DNA from: JANMDN01 sp031376285
GTDB taxonomy: Bacteria; Actinomycetota; Thermoleophilia; Miltoncostaeales; Miltoncostaeaceae
DNA: 64,000 bases
Assembly: GCA_031376285.1 (NCBI GenBank)
Contig: JANMDN010000080.1
Coordinates: forward strand, 31,032 to 95,031
Direction: 5' to 3'
In this document: positions 52,836-61,383 of the stretch, piece by piece
Position numbering within the stretch: the stretch's first letter is position 1
How the letters are laid out: every line of letters begins with the position of its first letter
Translations under genes and position numbers: made by a program
The notes under the pieces: model-generated
Database searches by the model: none
What the model was told of the DNA's origin: nothing
What the model saw: only the letters and a program-made list of their open reading frames with translations

Positions 52836-53662
52836 CTGAAGCGGCTTGCCTCCGCGACCGGCGCTGCGTCGAGGACCTCCAAGAATCCCCGGACGCCGGC
52901 ATCGAGCGGCAAGGTTTGACGCGAAACCAGCAGGTCGGTGTCGAGCCGGCCCGCGTGCACGGTCGGCGCGAATGGGCTCCAGAAGAGTCCGTCGGCGGTC
53001 ACCGTCGCCTCTGCCGGAAGGTCGGTGTGGCCGACGCGCTCGCCCATTCCTCCGTCGATCGCCCGACCGCGGGCGATGGTGGGGCGCACCACGTGATCGT
53101 CGGCCGGAACGCCGAGCGACGCGACGAGTTCCGCGACGCGGGCAACTTCGTGGTCGGACTGGCCGTACACCGTGGTTGCCACCCGCACGCGAATGCCGCG
53201 GCCGATGATCCGCGGGATCGCGTCGATGACCCGTTCGAAGTTCCGCGGGGCGCGCATCTCGTCGTTGTGGTCTGGATCGGCCCAGTCGAGTGAGATCTGG
53301 AGTGTCACGTCACGGTCGACGATTGGATCGAGCCGGCTGATGTTCGGGCCCGCAAAGCGCGTTCCGTTGGTGAGCACGAGCACCGGCAGCGTCTTCGAGA
53401 ACTCGCCCGCAAGGGAGGCGAGATCGTCGCGCAGGAACGGCTCGCCTCCGGTGATCCCGATCGACTGGAAGCCGAGATCCGCGGCCTCCTGCACAACCTG
53501 GCGCATGGTCTCAGGGGCGAGCGCGCGCGCCTCGGAGGTCGGCGACGACTCCGTGAGGCAGTACCCGCAAGCGAGGTTGCAGTTGTAGTTGGAGTAGAGC
53601 CAGAGCCGCGGGCCGAGCTGGCCGGCGCCAATCGCGTCGCGAACCGCATCGGCAAGGCTCAC
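52832..53662 (-). CDS. Radical SAM enzyme 1 (no SPASM domain)
   Basis: 276 residues from GTG 53662. The 4Fe-4S ligands are Cys28, Cys32 and Cys35 (NYNCNLACGYCL). SAM-binding GITGGEPFLRDDL, VLVLTNGTRF and LQISLDWADP follow. The C terminus is short and has no further Cys, so no auxiliary cluster. It is not ArsS, whose GGAPE-type motif is absent. The reaction is unknown; its neighbours suggest modification of a small sugar- or lipid-linked molecule. Confidence 0.85.
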   Translation of the reverse strand: MSLADAVRDAIGAGQLGPRLWLYSNYNCNLACGYCLTESSPTSEARALAPETMRQVVQEAADLGFQSIGITGGEPFLRDDLASLAGEFSKTLPVLVLTNGTRFAGPNISRLDPIVDRDVTLQISLDWADPDHNDEMRAPRNFERVIDAIPRIIGRGIRVRVATTVYGQSDHEVARVAELVASLGVPADDHVVRPTIARGRAIDGGMGERVGHTDLPAEATVTADGLFWSPFAPTVHAGRLDTDLLVSRQTLPLDAGVRGFLEVLDAAPVAEASRFR

Positions 53663-54207
53663 GCCGTCGCCGCCAAGGTCTTCGCGTCAAGAGGCACATC
53701 GAATGCCGACGCGACGTAGTTCAGCAGGGTGATGGCTCCAGCAAGGACGGTCAACTCCACGATCTCGTGCTCCTCGAAGTGGGTGCGCAGGCGATCCATC
53801 AGCTCGTCGGGCATGCCACCGGCGTCGGCGACCAACTGGTCGCAGAGATCGACGACGGCCTGAGAACGATCGTCGAACAGGCCGCTACCTGAGTCACCCG
53901 AGGCCAGACACGCGACCTGATCGTCCTCGATCCCCATCCTGCGCGCGACGACCTCGTGGGTCGGGACGCAGTACGAGCAGTGGTTCATCGCCGAGACCCG
54001 CAGGACGACCAGCTCCTTGATCTCCGCGTCGATCGTCGTCGGGTTCATCACCTGCCCGAGGAGCGGCGCAAGCTTCGCCAGGGTATCCGGAGAGTTCGCA
54101 AGCGTCTTGGTGATGTTCGACGCGGATCCGTCGTCACCGTAGACGCCCCGGATCAAGAGCCCCGCCTGGTCACGCTCGACGAGTGGCACGCGTGTCGCTT
54201 CGCTCAA
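53659..54207 (-). CDS. AhpD/carboxymuconolactone decarboxylase-like protein
   Basis: 182 residues from a TTG overlapping the DUF2064-NUDIX stop, with an AGGAG-type site upstream. All-helical, with the AhpD motif NHCSYCVPTHEVVARRMG (Cys77, Cys80, His84), a thiol-peroxidase-like CxxC next to His. This subgroup (peroxidase-related enzymes) also sits beside glycosyltransferases and radical SAM genes in arsenosugar clusters. Here it may protect or recycle a thiol during oxygen-sensitive chemistry. Confidence 0.85.
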   Translation of the reverse strand: MSEATRVPLVERDQAGLLIRGVYGDDGSASNITKTLANSPDTLAKLAPLLGQVMNPTTIDAEIKELVVLRVSAMNHCSYCVPTHEVVARRMGIEDDQVACLASGDSGSGLFDDRSQAVVDLCDQLVADAGGMPDELMDRLRTHFEEHEIVELTVLAGAITLLNYVASAFDVPLDAKTLAATA

Positions 54208-55445
54208 CGGATTGCTCCTCCCTCGACCTCGGCATTGTAGGTCGCGTGGTTGTTGGTGTGGTCTTCGAGGTACGGGGCGGCGAGCAGGATCGCGAGCGCC
54301 GTCTGCCCCTCGACGAAGAGGCCGGCCCGTGCCCGCCGGATGGCCTCGCGGACCGGAACCAGCACCGGCCGGACGTCCTCGTCGTCATCCGGGTTCGGCT
54401 CCCCGAGCTCGACCCCGGTGACAAGGAACGCGTCGGAGCGCAGGCTCATGTGCGCGCTCGACGAGAAGAAGGTCGAGAGGTGTCGCCACTGGCCGCCGCG
54501 TCCCCCGGCTTCCTCCAGAAGTTCCCGCTCGGCCGCATCCCGCGGAGGCTCACCGTCTTCCACGGCTCCGGCGGGGACCTCGAGCGTCACATCGCGCACG
54601 GGATGGCGGTACTGGCGTACGAACACCATCTGCTCGTCGGTTGTGACCGCGACACAGAAGACCGCCCGCGGGACCGCGAGGTAGGTGTACTCGGCGGGTC
54701 GGCCGTCGCGTCGTTCGAGGTGATCGTGGATGACCGAGCGCCACGGGCTGCCCTGAAGGAGGGTGCTGCTCGTGAGCGCGAACGGCGGCGATTGAAGTTC
54801 GACGATGGCATCGCCAAGACCCGCGAGCGCGTCTCGGGTGCGCGGGGCGCCGTCGCCGACGCCATCCTCAGCGAGCCCCGCGAGATCCGCGAGGGTGTCG
54901 ATGTCGCGCCACGCCGCGACCTCGGCAAGGACGAGCCCCGCCGCCTCGGCTCGTTCTCGGGTCACCGCGAGGCAGGCCGGGCTCGACCATGGAATGTCGC
55001 GGAAGGGTTCCTGGTGGGGTTCCTTCATCGCGATGAGCCAATAGCCACCATCGAGGGCAGGTCCGAGGACCAGATCCGCGCCGCCTTCGAGCAGCGAAAA
55101 TGCCTGGGCGACGGCGCCCTCGGGCACGCCGGCAATGTCTGACGAAACGAGGGCCACGGGCCCCTGAGCGCCGTACCGCGCGATGGCTGAGCGCAGCGCG
55201 TCCGCGAGACCGAGCCCCTCCTGGGCGACGGCGGGCACGCCCGGCGCGAGGGCTTCAAGGGCCTCCCGGTCGGCGTCGGGCGCGAGCATCATCACGCAGT
55301 CACACTCTCGGTTGCAGCCGTCCAACGTGTCGAGCAGCATCGCCGTCTGTAGCGCCACGGCCTGCTCGGGCGAGAGCGGCGGCACAAGACGCGTCTTCGA
55401 GTGCCCGGGCCGGGGCGCCTTCGCGACCACGAGGACGCGGCTCAT
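54204..55445 (-). CDS. DUF2064 (TIGR04282-type) nucleotidyl/glycosyltransferase fused to NUDIX hydrolase
   Basis: 413 residues. Residues 1-200 match DUF2064: VLVVAKAPRPGHSKTRLVPPL, CDCVMMLAPDADREAL, VALVSSDIAGVP and LVLGPALDGGYWLIAMKEP, a GT-A fold like CofC/MobA. Residues about 235-400 are a NUDIX domain of ADP-sugar pyrophosphatase type, with the Nudix box near residues 293-315 (GAVEDGEPP, then RELLEEAGG) and the usual QYRHPVRDVTLEVPAG lead-in. The two are normally separate proteins; the fusion suggests that making and cleaving of a nucleotide-linked sugar are tied together. ATGA overlap with the GT87-GT2 gene. Confidence 0.85.
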   Translation of the reverse strand: MSRVLVVAKAPRPGHSKTRLVPPLSPEQAVALQTAMLLDTLDGCNRECDCVMMLAPDADREALEALAPGVPAVAQEGLGLADALRSAIARYGAQGPVALVSSDIAGVPEGAVAQAFSLLEGGADLVLGPALDGGYWLIAMKEPHQEPFRDIPWSSPACLAVTRERAEAAGLVLAEVAAWRDIDTLADLAGLAEDGVGDGAPRTRDALAGLGDAIVELQSPPFALTSSTLLQGSPWRSVIHDHLERRDGRPAEYTYLAVPRAVFCVAVTTDEQMVFVRQYRHPVRDVTLEVPAGAVEDGEPPRDAAERELLEEAGGRGGQWRHLSTFFSSSAHMSLRSDAFLVTGVELGEPNPDDDEDVRPVLVPVREAIRRARAGLFVEGQTALAILLAAPYLEDHTNNHATYNAEVEGGAIR

Positions 55446-57415
55446 GCGTGGCGCAGGGTCACGGCGAGCATGAAGGCACCAGCGCGCACTGACGGGCCGA
55501 ACTGTCCCGCGACCTTCGAAACGCCACCGCGCCGCGCGCGGTAGGACGTCGGGACCTCCACGATGGCAAGGCCTGCCCGCGCGGCCTTGACGACCATCTC
55601 GGTCGGCCAGCCATAGGTCATCTCGCCCATCCCGAGGGCCTCCAATGCGTCGCGGCGAACGACGCGAAGTGACGGAATGTCGTGGACTCGGAGCCCGTAG
55701 AGTCGACGGACAAGGGTCACGACGATCCGGTTGCCGACGCGCTGATGTAGCGCGATAGCCCCTGGCTCGGCCGTCCGGCGCGCGCCGAGCGCAAGGGACG
55801 CCGTTCCGCTCCGTACCGGCTCGAGTACCGACGCAATGGCGGCCGGGTCGTCGCTGCCGTCGCCGTCGAGGAACACCAGGATGTCGGCGCTCGTCGCTGC
55901 CGCTCCCGCTGCGCAGGCTCGCCCGTAGCCGGGGCGGGTTTCGATGATGACGCGCGCGCCGAACCGCTCCGCGACCTCGACGGTGTCATCGCGAGAACCG
56001 CCGTCGACGACGATCACCTCGTCCACGACCCCGCTCGGCCACTCCGCGAGAAGTCCCCGAAGGGCGACACCTTCGTTGAGCGCAGGGATCACGGCGGCGA
56101 CCCTCGGACGCTGCGGAAGGGGTGGGACAGAACGCCGCCGAACACGCCCCACGCCAAGTGCACGGACAAAGGCCCAAACGAAGAGCGGACCGTAGATGGT
56201 GTAAGAGATCCAATGCGGTAGAGGGTGATAGTAGATGTCGAGGTAGGCGAGGGGGATGACACCGCTCACCCAGAGCCAACCAGGCGCCACCGTGAAGACC
56301 ATGAACGGAATCAGCCAAATCGCGTACCAGGGCTGTACGTAGTCTGAGATCAGAATGGCGGTGCCGAGCACGAGTAGCCCACTGCGGGCGAGCTGCTCGA
56401 TCTCCAGATGGTCACGCAGCGTCACGACGACAAGGACGACAAGCAGGAGCCCGCCGAGCGCGATGTTCAGCGCACGGTCGTCGATCCCAAAGCGCATCAG
56501 CTCGGCGAGGCTTCCATTGAAGCGCTCTCGTTTTGCCCAGTAGGCCAGCGCGTCCCAAAGGTTCGCGAGGGCCGAGAGATACGGCACCACAAAGGCCGCG
56601 GTGACAATGCCGATCGCGGCGGCCATCCGCCACCGCCCCCGGCGAAGCAGCGCGGGAATCAGGAGCATCGGGCCGAGCTTTGCGAGGGTCGCGAAGGCGA
56701 TCGCGCAGCCCGCAAGGGCGTAACGACGGTAGGTCCACGCGGCGATCAGCGCTGCCAAGCCGAGAACGGCAAGGGCCTCGTTGTGGCCGTTTGCGGCAAT
56801 TTCGCTGACCGTGAGCGGATGCCATGCGTAAATCGCGACGCGCTCGGGCGGTGCGCGAAGCCGAATGAGCGCGAGCACCATGAGTCCGATGGCGCCGGCC
56901 TCGGCAATCAGCATCAGCCAGGTGCTTGCCCGCAAACCTGTGCCAAAGACCGCTCGCGACAGTAGGAAGCTCGCCTCGCTCGCCGGCGGATAGACCGTCA
57001 GCCAGCTCTGCCGATCGATACCGGGCCAGATCGCCTCGGTGCGCAACCGCAGGAGCGCTGAATCGTCCGGCGCGTAGCGGTATGGGTTGATGCCCTCCGC
57101 CTGCACGGCGGCGTCCCAGGCGTAGCGGTGGATGTCGCGCGAGATCGGCGGTGTGACTCCCGACGGGTCAAACGCAGCGGCTCGTAGCCCAACGGCGACG
57201 ACAAGGATCACGATCAGTCCGACACGTCCCCTCCCGAGGCCACGCCAGACGAGGACCGCGACGGCAACAAAGAGCGCAAACGCAAGCAGCTGCCCGATGA
57301 CCTGCGCGCGGATATTCCGATCGCCGCGAAGGTTGAGTTGGAGCGCGATTCCCGCGATCCCCAAGGCCACCGTTGCCGCAAGCCGAGCCCAGGATCTGCG
57401 GTTTAGAGACTCCAC
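55442..57415 (-). CDS. GT87-type membrane glycosyltransferase fused to a GT2 polyprenyl-phosphate glycosyltransferase
   Basis: 657 residues from GTG 57415, which overlaps the radical SAM/SPASM stop by 13 bases; the longer frame to 57499 is unlikely. The N-terminal ~430 residues have about ten membrane helices and the GT-C landmark PPISRDIHRYAWDAAVQ with catalytic-type Asp, then VYPPASEASFLLSRA, as in DUF2029 mannosyltransferases. The C-terminal ~215 are GT2: VAAVIPALNEGVAL, EVIVVDGGSRDDT, YGRACAAGAAAT, ILVFLDGDGSDDPA and MTYGWPTEMVVKAARAGLAIVEVPTSY, closest to dolichol-phosphate-sugar synthases. One chain could make the lipid-linked sugar and use it. Confidence 0.87.
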   Translation of the reverse strand: MESLNRRSWARLAATVALGIAGIALQLNLRGDRNIRAQVIGQLLAFALFVAVAVLVWRGLGRGRVGLIVILVVAVGLRAAAFDPSGVTPPISRDIHRYAWDAAVQAEGINPYRYAPDDSALLRLRTEAIWPGIDRQSWLTVYPPASEASFLLSRAVFGTGLRASTWLMLIAEAGAIGLMVLALIRLRAPPERVAIYAWHPLTVSEIAANGHNEALAVLGLAALIAAWTYRRYALAGCAIAFATLAKLGPMLLIPALLRRGRWRMAAAIGIVTAAFVVPYLSALANLWDALAYWAKRERFNGSLAELMRFGIDDRALNIALGGLLLVVLVVVTLRDHLEIEQLARSGLLVLGTAILISDYVQPWYAIWLIPFMVFTVAPGWLWVSGVIPLAYLDIYYHPLPHWISYTIYGPLFVWAFVRALGVGRVRRRSVPPLPQRPRVAAVIPALNEGVALRGLLAEWPSGVVDEVIVVDGGSRDDTVEVAERFGARVIIETRPGYGRACAAGAAATSADILVFLDGDGSDDPAAIASVLEPVRSGTASLALGARRTAEPGAIALHQRVGNRIVVTLVRRLYGLRVHDIPSLRVVRRDALEALGMGEMTYGWPTEMVVKAARAGLAIVEVPTSYRARRGGVSKVAGQFGPSVRAGAFMLAVTLRHA

Positions 57416-58416
57416 TGGCTCCCGCAAGGAGCGCAGGGCACGGGAGGATCTGAGGTCTGGTGACGGGTTCGAAACCGTCGCATCGCCGATCCATTCCACA
57501 CCTTGCCGACGCCACCCGCGACGTTCCCGAGCGAGATGGCCGCCATGTCCGTGGTCGCAAAGGGAGCGATGCAGCAGGGCATCACCGTCCCCTGGGCGGT
57601 CACATAGAGCACCTTCCAGGGCCTTCGGCAGCCCTGCCAGGCCAGCTCGTCCTGAGCCCCACCGCCGAAGGCGCCATCGCCGTCGGTTCCGCCACTTCCG
57701 CCGAGGTCGACGCCGACCTCGGTCGCGACCGTTCGGCAGGTCGCGAGGATCTGCTCTTGACGCTCGCTGAGATCGCGAAAGACGGACTGTTCGGCGACGG
57801 CAAGGCCGGAGCCATTGAAGACAAGTCGCTGCAAATGGACCCGGAACACGCCGAGTTCAGCCGCGAGGCGCACGAGATCCGGCAGCTCGTGCAGGTTCTC
57901 CTGAAGGGTCGTCGCCCAGATCGAGACGACGGGGCCACCTGCTCCCAGCTCGGCGCGACGCTTGGTGAATGCCGCGACGTTTCGGAGAATCTTCGGGAGC
58001 ACGTCCGCTCCACGAACCACCTTGAACGTCTCTGGGGTCGCCGCGTCGAACGAGACCCGAAGCTCCGAGAGGCCGGCCGCCGTCACAGCGTCACCGCGGC
58101 GCTCGTCGAGCAGAATCCCGTTGGTGTTGAAGACCACGTGAGCACCACGCCCCGCGAAGTAGGCGACCATCTGAGGCAGCTCTGGATTGAGGAGCGGCTC
58201 GCCGATGCCGTGCAGGAGGGCCCGCTCGATGACGGGCAGTTCGTCCGCGATCTCGACCATTCGCGCGTAGTCGAGGTCAGCGGGCGCTTCAAGTTCTGTG
58301 TGTGTCCGCGGACATGTCTCGCAGAGCAGGTTGCAGCGGTTGGTCACCTCGAAGTAGACCTCACGGGGAAGCGCCGCAACCGGCCCACGGAGGCTCGGCA
58401 TCTGAAGGGTACTCAT
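57403..58416 (-). CDS. Radical SAM enzyme 2 with SPASM-like C terminus
   Basis: 337 residues. Cluster ligands Cys28, Cys32, Cys35 (TNRCNLLCETCPRTH), SAM site HGIGEPLLNPELPQMV, then VFNTNGILLDERR and LRVSFDAATPETF. The C-terminal region carries five more Cys: WQGCRRPWKVLYVTAQGTV, MPCCIAP and VPCAPCGSQW, the SPASM pattern for an auxiliary iron-sulfur cluster. SPASM enzymes modify peptides or small molecules. ATGA overlap with the upstream haem lipoprotein gene. No precursor peptide gene was found nearby. Confidence 0.88.
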   Translation of the reverse strand: MSTLQMPSLRGPVAALPREVYFEVTNRCNLLCETCPRTHTELEAPADLDYARMVEIADELPVIERALLHGIGEPLLNPELPQMVAYFAGRGAHVVFNTNGILLDERRGDAVTAAGLSELRVSFDAATPETFKVVRGADVLPKILRNVAAFTKRRAELGAGGPVVSIWATTLQENLHELPDLVRLAAELGVFRVHLQRLVFNGSGLAVAEQSVFRDLSERQEQILATCRTVATEVGVDLGGSGGTDGDGAFGGGAQDELAWQGCRRPWKVLYVTAQGTVMPCCIAPFATTDMAAISLGNVAGGVGKVWNGSAMRRFRTRHQTSDPPVPCAPCGSQWSL

Positions 58417-58817
58417 GGCTGTTTTCCCGGAGAGTCGTCGACGGCGCCCTCGAGAATCCAGCGCCGGATCGTCTCTCGCTCCGCGTCGGTGACGAGCTCG
58501 CGCAACAGAGGGTCAGGCGGATGCGTCAGGAGGTAGCTCAGCTCGGGCCGGCCGGGAAGGACACGCTGAAACGCGAGGTTCGTCGCGGCCGGCACCCGGA
58601 CGAGTTCGGTGTATGCGCGCCCCGGCCGCAGGTCGAGCTGGGGATAGCTCGAGGGGTGGCAGGTCGTGCACTTGGTGTTGAAGATGGGTTGCACCTCATT
58701 TGCAAACGACACGGACGAGCGCCCACCGCACCCCACCGCGGCGATCAACCCGAAGGCACTGACGGCGATCACGACGACCGCCGCTATTTGACGACGAGAA
58801 ATTCGCTGACGTTGCAC
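58413..58817 (-). CDS. Small c-type haem lipoprotein
   Basis: 134 residues from GTG 58817, chosen because it gives a positively charged signal (VQRQRISRRQ) before the lipobox FGLIAAVGCGG; it overlaps the upstream gene by 34 bp. One haem c site, NTKCTTCHPSSYPQLDLRPG, and a planctomycete-cytochrome-like tail (GRPELSYLLTHPPDPLLRELVTDAERETIRRWILEGA). It resembles the haem part of the gene upstream, so the two are likely duplicates. Extracytoplasmic electron transfer is expected. Confidence 0.8.
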   Translation of the reverse strand: MQRQRISRRQIAAVVVIAVSAFGLIAAVGCGGRSSVSFANEVQPIFNTKCTTCHPSSYPQLDLRPGRAYTELVRVPAATNLAFQRVLPGRPELSYLLTHPPDPLLRELVTDAERETIRRWILEGAVDDSPGKQP

Positions 58818-59863
58818 GTCTCGTCGACGGCGAGAAAGATCCAAGGGCCCTTGAACTTGCCCTTGAGGCCGCGCTTCCAAACACCTGCGCGGGTCTCACC
58901 GGCGGCGTTCTTAAGCGCGCGCAACTCGAACACGCGGCCCGCCTTCGGGTTGACGACGACGGTGTAGTTGCGGTCGAGCGAGAAGCCGTCCACGCGGAGG
59001 CCGAGCAGAACACCCTTTGCGGTTTTACCGACCCTCGGGCGTGAGATCTTGGGATTTGGGATCTTCCGGTTCGGTAGCCCGAAGTCCGCCTGCGTGGTTG
59101 CGCCACTTGCGACCTCGATCACGCGCGACACATAGATCGCGTTCGGCGCGTAGGCCTTCAGCTCGATGCGGCCGATCGGAGCATTCCCCAGGCGGTAACG
59201 CCCCTGCGCGTTGGTGATGGCCGCCCGGACATGCTCTTCGCCGTCCGGGAGGGTCTCGCCCTTGAGGAGCAGCGTCACGATTGCCCCGCGCAGCGGCCTG
59301 CGCTTCTCGTCCAAGACGCGTCCCGCGATCACCCCGTCGCCAGTCTCAATGGTCGCCCGCGCGGCTCCGGTGAACGTCGCCGACGCACCAGCCACCGGGA
59401 CTGCGGTCGACGAGACCGTTTCGCCTGCGTCGTTCTTCGCGCCTTGGGCGATCCATCGGCCCACGGTCTCAAGTTCCTCACGCGGGAGGGCCGGCGCCAT
59501 CGGGGGCATCCGCGTTCCGACCGACGGTACGTCACCGAGGGCGGGATTGCCGGCGATCTTTTCGTAGAGGAAGCTCGCCTCCGGGTCGCCGGCGATCACT
59601 CGCACTCGACCGGGAGCCTCGATCGCCCCGACACCGACGATGCTCGCGTATGACTTCCCGGGGCGCAGGTCGATGGCACCATTGACGGATGGATGGCAGC
59701 CCACGCAGTTCTTCGTAAAGACCTGCTGGACCTGGCCAAAGGACACCGGATCGCCTGAATCCAAAGCCTTACTCGTCTTGGCGTCTCCGCCGGCCATCAC
59801 CGCGACCGCGACCGTCGCTGAGACCGCGAGAACTCCGACTCCGGTTGCCACTCGCTTTTTCAT
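58784..59863 (-). CDS. Exported c-type cytochrome with carboxypeptidase-regulatory-like domain
   Basis: 359 residues. Signal peptide VATGVGVLAVSATVAVAVMAGG. Haem c motif TKNCVGCHPSVNGAIDLRPGK, likely axial Met in VGTRMPPMAPAL, and a closing helix ELETVGRWIAQGA. From residue about 170, ATIETGDGVIAGRVLDEKRRPLRGAIVTL through GRYRLGNAPIGRIELKAYA is a transthyretin-like carboxypeptidase regulatory domain. TAGGCT (59875-59870, minus strand) lies 6 nt before the ATG: a leaderless promoter that could serve the whole ten-gene operon. Confidence 0.87.
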   Translation of the reverse strand: MKKRVATGVGVLAVSATVAVAVMAGGDAKTSKALDSGDPVSFGQVQQVFTKNCVGCHPSVNGAIDLRPGKSYASIVGVGAIEAPGRVRVIAGDPEASFLYEKIAGNPALGDVPSVGTRMPPMAPALPREELETVGRWIAQGAKNDAGETVSSTAVPVAGASATFTGAARATIETGDGVIAGRVLDEKRRPLRGAIVTLLLKGETLPDGEEHVRAAITNAQGRYRLGNAPIGRIELKAYAPNAIYVSRVIEVASGATTQADFGLPNRKIPNPKISRPRVGKTAKGVLLGLRVDGFSLDRNYTVVVNPKAGRVFELRALKNAAGETRAGVWKRGLKGKFKGPWIFLAVDETCNVSEFLVVK

Positions 59864-60067
59864 TGCGCGAGCCTATCGCGCCGCACTGGCCCTCAGGCCG
59901 GCAGAAGGCAGGAAAGCCCTTACACGGTCCTTAAATCACCTCGCTGCAGTTTCCGCTCGTTCGGAAGGGGCTCGGCGTCAACCTCGACGTTTGGGTGTTG
60001 ACGGTCCTGGACCTTCGGGGTTAACGTCACGCCACTTACATAGATTCCGGTGTTTCAGGAGGAACGA
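59864..60067. promoter_or_regulatory. Divergent promoter region of two operons
   Basis: 204 bp. To the left, TAGGCT (minus strand, 59875-59870) with 6-nt spacing to the ATG. To the right, AGGAGG (60057-60062) sits 5 nt before ATG 60068, with TAGATT (60041-60046) as a possible -10 box. No clear shared operator was seen. Confidence 0.5.
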
Positions 60068-60673
60068 ATGGATTCGTCTTCACAGACGCTCAACGCAGCA
60101 GGGCGTCCACGCCTGACCCGAGGTGGTCTGCTGGGCGCGGCTGCAGGTGGCATGGCCCTCGCCGGCTTCAGGTGGAAGCTCGACGCAGCGGAGAGCCCCT
60201 CGCGCAAGAGCGACCGGGCGATCCTTACCTACGCGCTCAGTCTAGAGCTGCTGCAAGAGCGCTTCTACTCCGCGGCAATTGACGCCAAGTCACTCTCGCC
60301 CGAACTCCTGAAGTTCGCACAGGTCGCTGCCGGTCACGAAGTTGAGCATGTACGGGCGCTGCGCTCGGCGCTCGGTTCGTCAGCGGGGACACCTCCGGAG
60401 TTCCGTTTCGGGACGGCGGTGACCGAGGACGATGCCTTCGCAGATGCGGCGATCAAGCTTGAGGATCTCGCGGTCTCCGCCTACAACGGCGTTGCGGTGC
60501 TCCTCACAAAACCAGCGCTCCGAGCCGCCGCGGAGATCATCTCCGTCGACGCGCGACACGCGGCGTGGATCCGTGCACTGCGCGGGCTTCGCCCATCCTC
60601 CCAGGCAACCGACCCGGCGCTCAGCCAGGCAGAGGTAACGGCGGCGGTCGCGGCGCTTGGGTTCACACGATGA
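60068..60673 (+). CDS. Exported ferritin-like domain protein 1
   Basis: 201 residues; AGGAGG fixes the ATG at 60068. The N terminus (RPRLTRGGLLGAAAGGMALAGF) resembles a Tat-type signal with TR in place of RR. The four-helix bundle has paired ligands: SLELLQERFYSAA, GHEVEHVRALRSAL, EDLAVSAYNGVAV and SVDARHAAWIRAL, the Ferritin_2 (desiccation-related) pattern for a two-iron site. Function outside the cell is unknown; iron or peroxide handling is inferred. Confidence 0.85.
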   Translation: MDSSSQTLNAAGRPRLTRGGLLGAAAGGMALAGFRWKLDAAESPSRKSDRAILTYALSLELLQERFYSAAIDAKSLSPELLKFAQVAAGHEVEHVRALRSALGSSAGTPPEFRFGTAVTEDDAFADAAIKLEDLAVSAYNGVAVLLTKPALRAAAEIISVDARHAAWIRALRGLRPSSQATDPALSQAEVTAAVAALGFTR

Positions 60674-61383
60674 CCGGGCAAGGATGCAATGACATGGAGA
60701 CCCTCCACGCGGCCGTTCGACCGTTTGATCCCTCGGGCGCGGTCGACGAGGCACTCGCCGGCACGGTCGTATCGCGACGGGACGTGCTGACGCGGGCGCT
60801 CGCGGCGGGAGTAGGTGCGATCGGCTTCCTTGCCGCAGCGAAGAGCGCATACGGCGCCAAGATGCCGAGCGGCGACGTTGGCATCCTCAACTACGCGCTG
60901 ACGCTCGAGTACCTACAGAGCGCGTTCTACACCGAGGCCGAGCGCCTCGGCGCCCTCACCGGGCCCGCCAAGGTGATCACGCGTGAGGTTGGGGCGGTTG
61001 AACGCGCCCACGTTGTCGCCTTCCAGCGTGCGCTCGGCCGCGACGCGGTGAAGCGCCCGGCCTTCAACTTCCGAGAGGTCACAAGCGACACGGATTCGTT
61101 CCTCAAGACCGCCGTGGCATTCGAGGATCTCGCCGTGGCGGCATACAAGGGGCAGGCCGCGGCGATCGATTCGCCCGAGGTACTCTCGACCGCGCTCGCG
61201 ATTCACTCGGTCGAGGCGCGTCACGCCGCGTGGGCTCGCTACCTGCTCGGTCTGCAGCCCGCGATCGCGGCCTTCGACAAACCTCGCAGTCGAGACGAGA
61301 TCAACCGCGTGGTCGCATCGACGGGTTTCATCGTCGTGCGCCCGTCGTCCCGTGGCTCCGGAGCGCCGAAGTTCACCGGATGA
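60670..61383 (+). CDS. Exported ferritin-like domain protein 2 (Tat signal)
   Basis: 237 residues coupled to the first by ATGA; ATG 60694 is an alternative start. Tat-type signal VVSRRDVLTRALAAGVGAIGFLAAAKSAYGA. The bundle repeats the ligand pattern: LTLEYLQSAFYTEA, AVERAHVVAFQRAL, AFEDLAVAAYKGQA and SVEARHAAWARYL. The two proteins share layout and spacing and are duplicates. The longer N-terminal arm (about 30 residues before the twin Arg) is unusual. Confidence 0.87.
   Translation: MTGQGCNDMETLHAAVRPFDPSGAVDEALAGTVVSRRDVLTRALAAGVGAIGFLAAAKSAYGAKMPSGDVGILNYALTLEYLQSAFYTEAERLGALTGPAKVITREVGAVERAHVVAFQRALGRDAVKRPAFNFREVTSDTDSFLKTAVAFEDLAVAAYKGQAAAIDSPEVLSTALAIHSVEARHAAWARYLLGLQPAIAAFDKPRSRDEINRVVASTGFIVVRPSSRGSGAPKFTG

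Noticed and set aside
52832..53662. Naming the radical SAM protein ArsS and the cluster arsenosugar biosynthesis
   Set aside because: The SAM-site motif is GGEP, not the ArsS form, and there is no arsenite methyltransferase Cys pattern in the neighbouring methyltransferase. Only the accessory families overlap.
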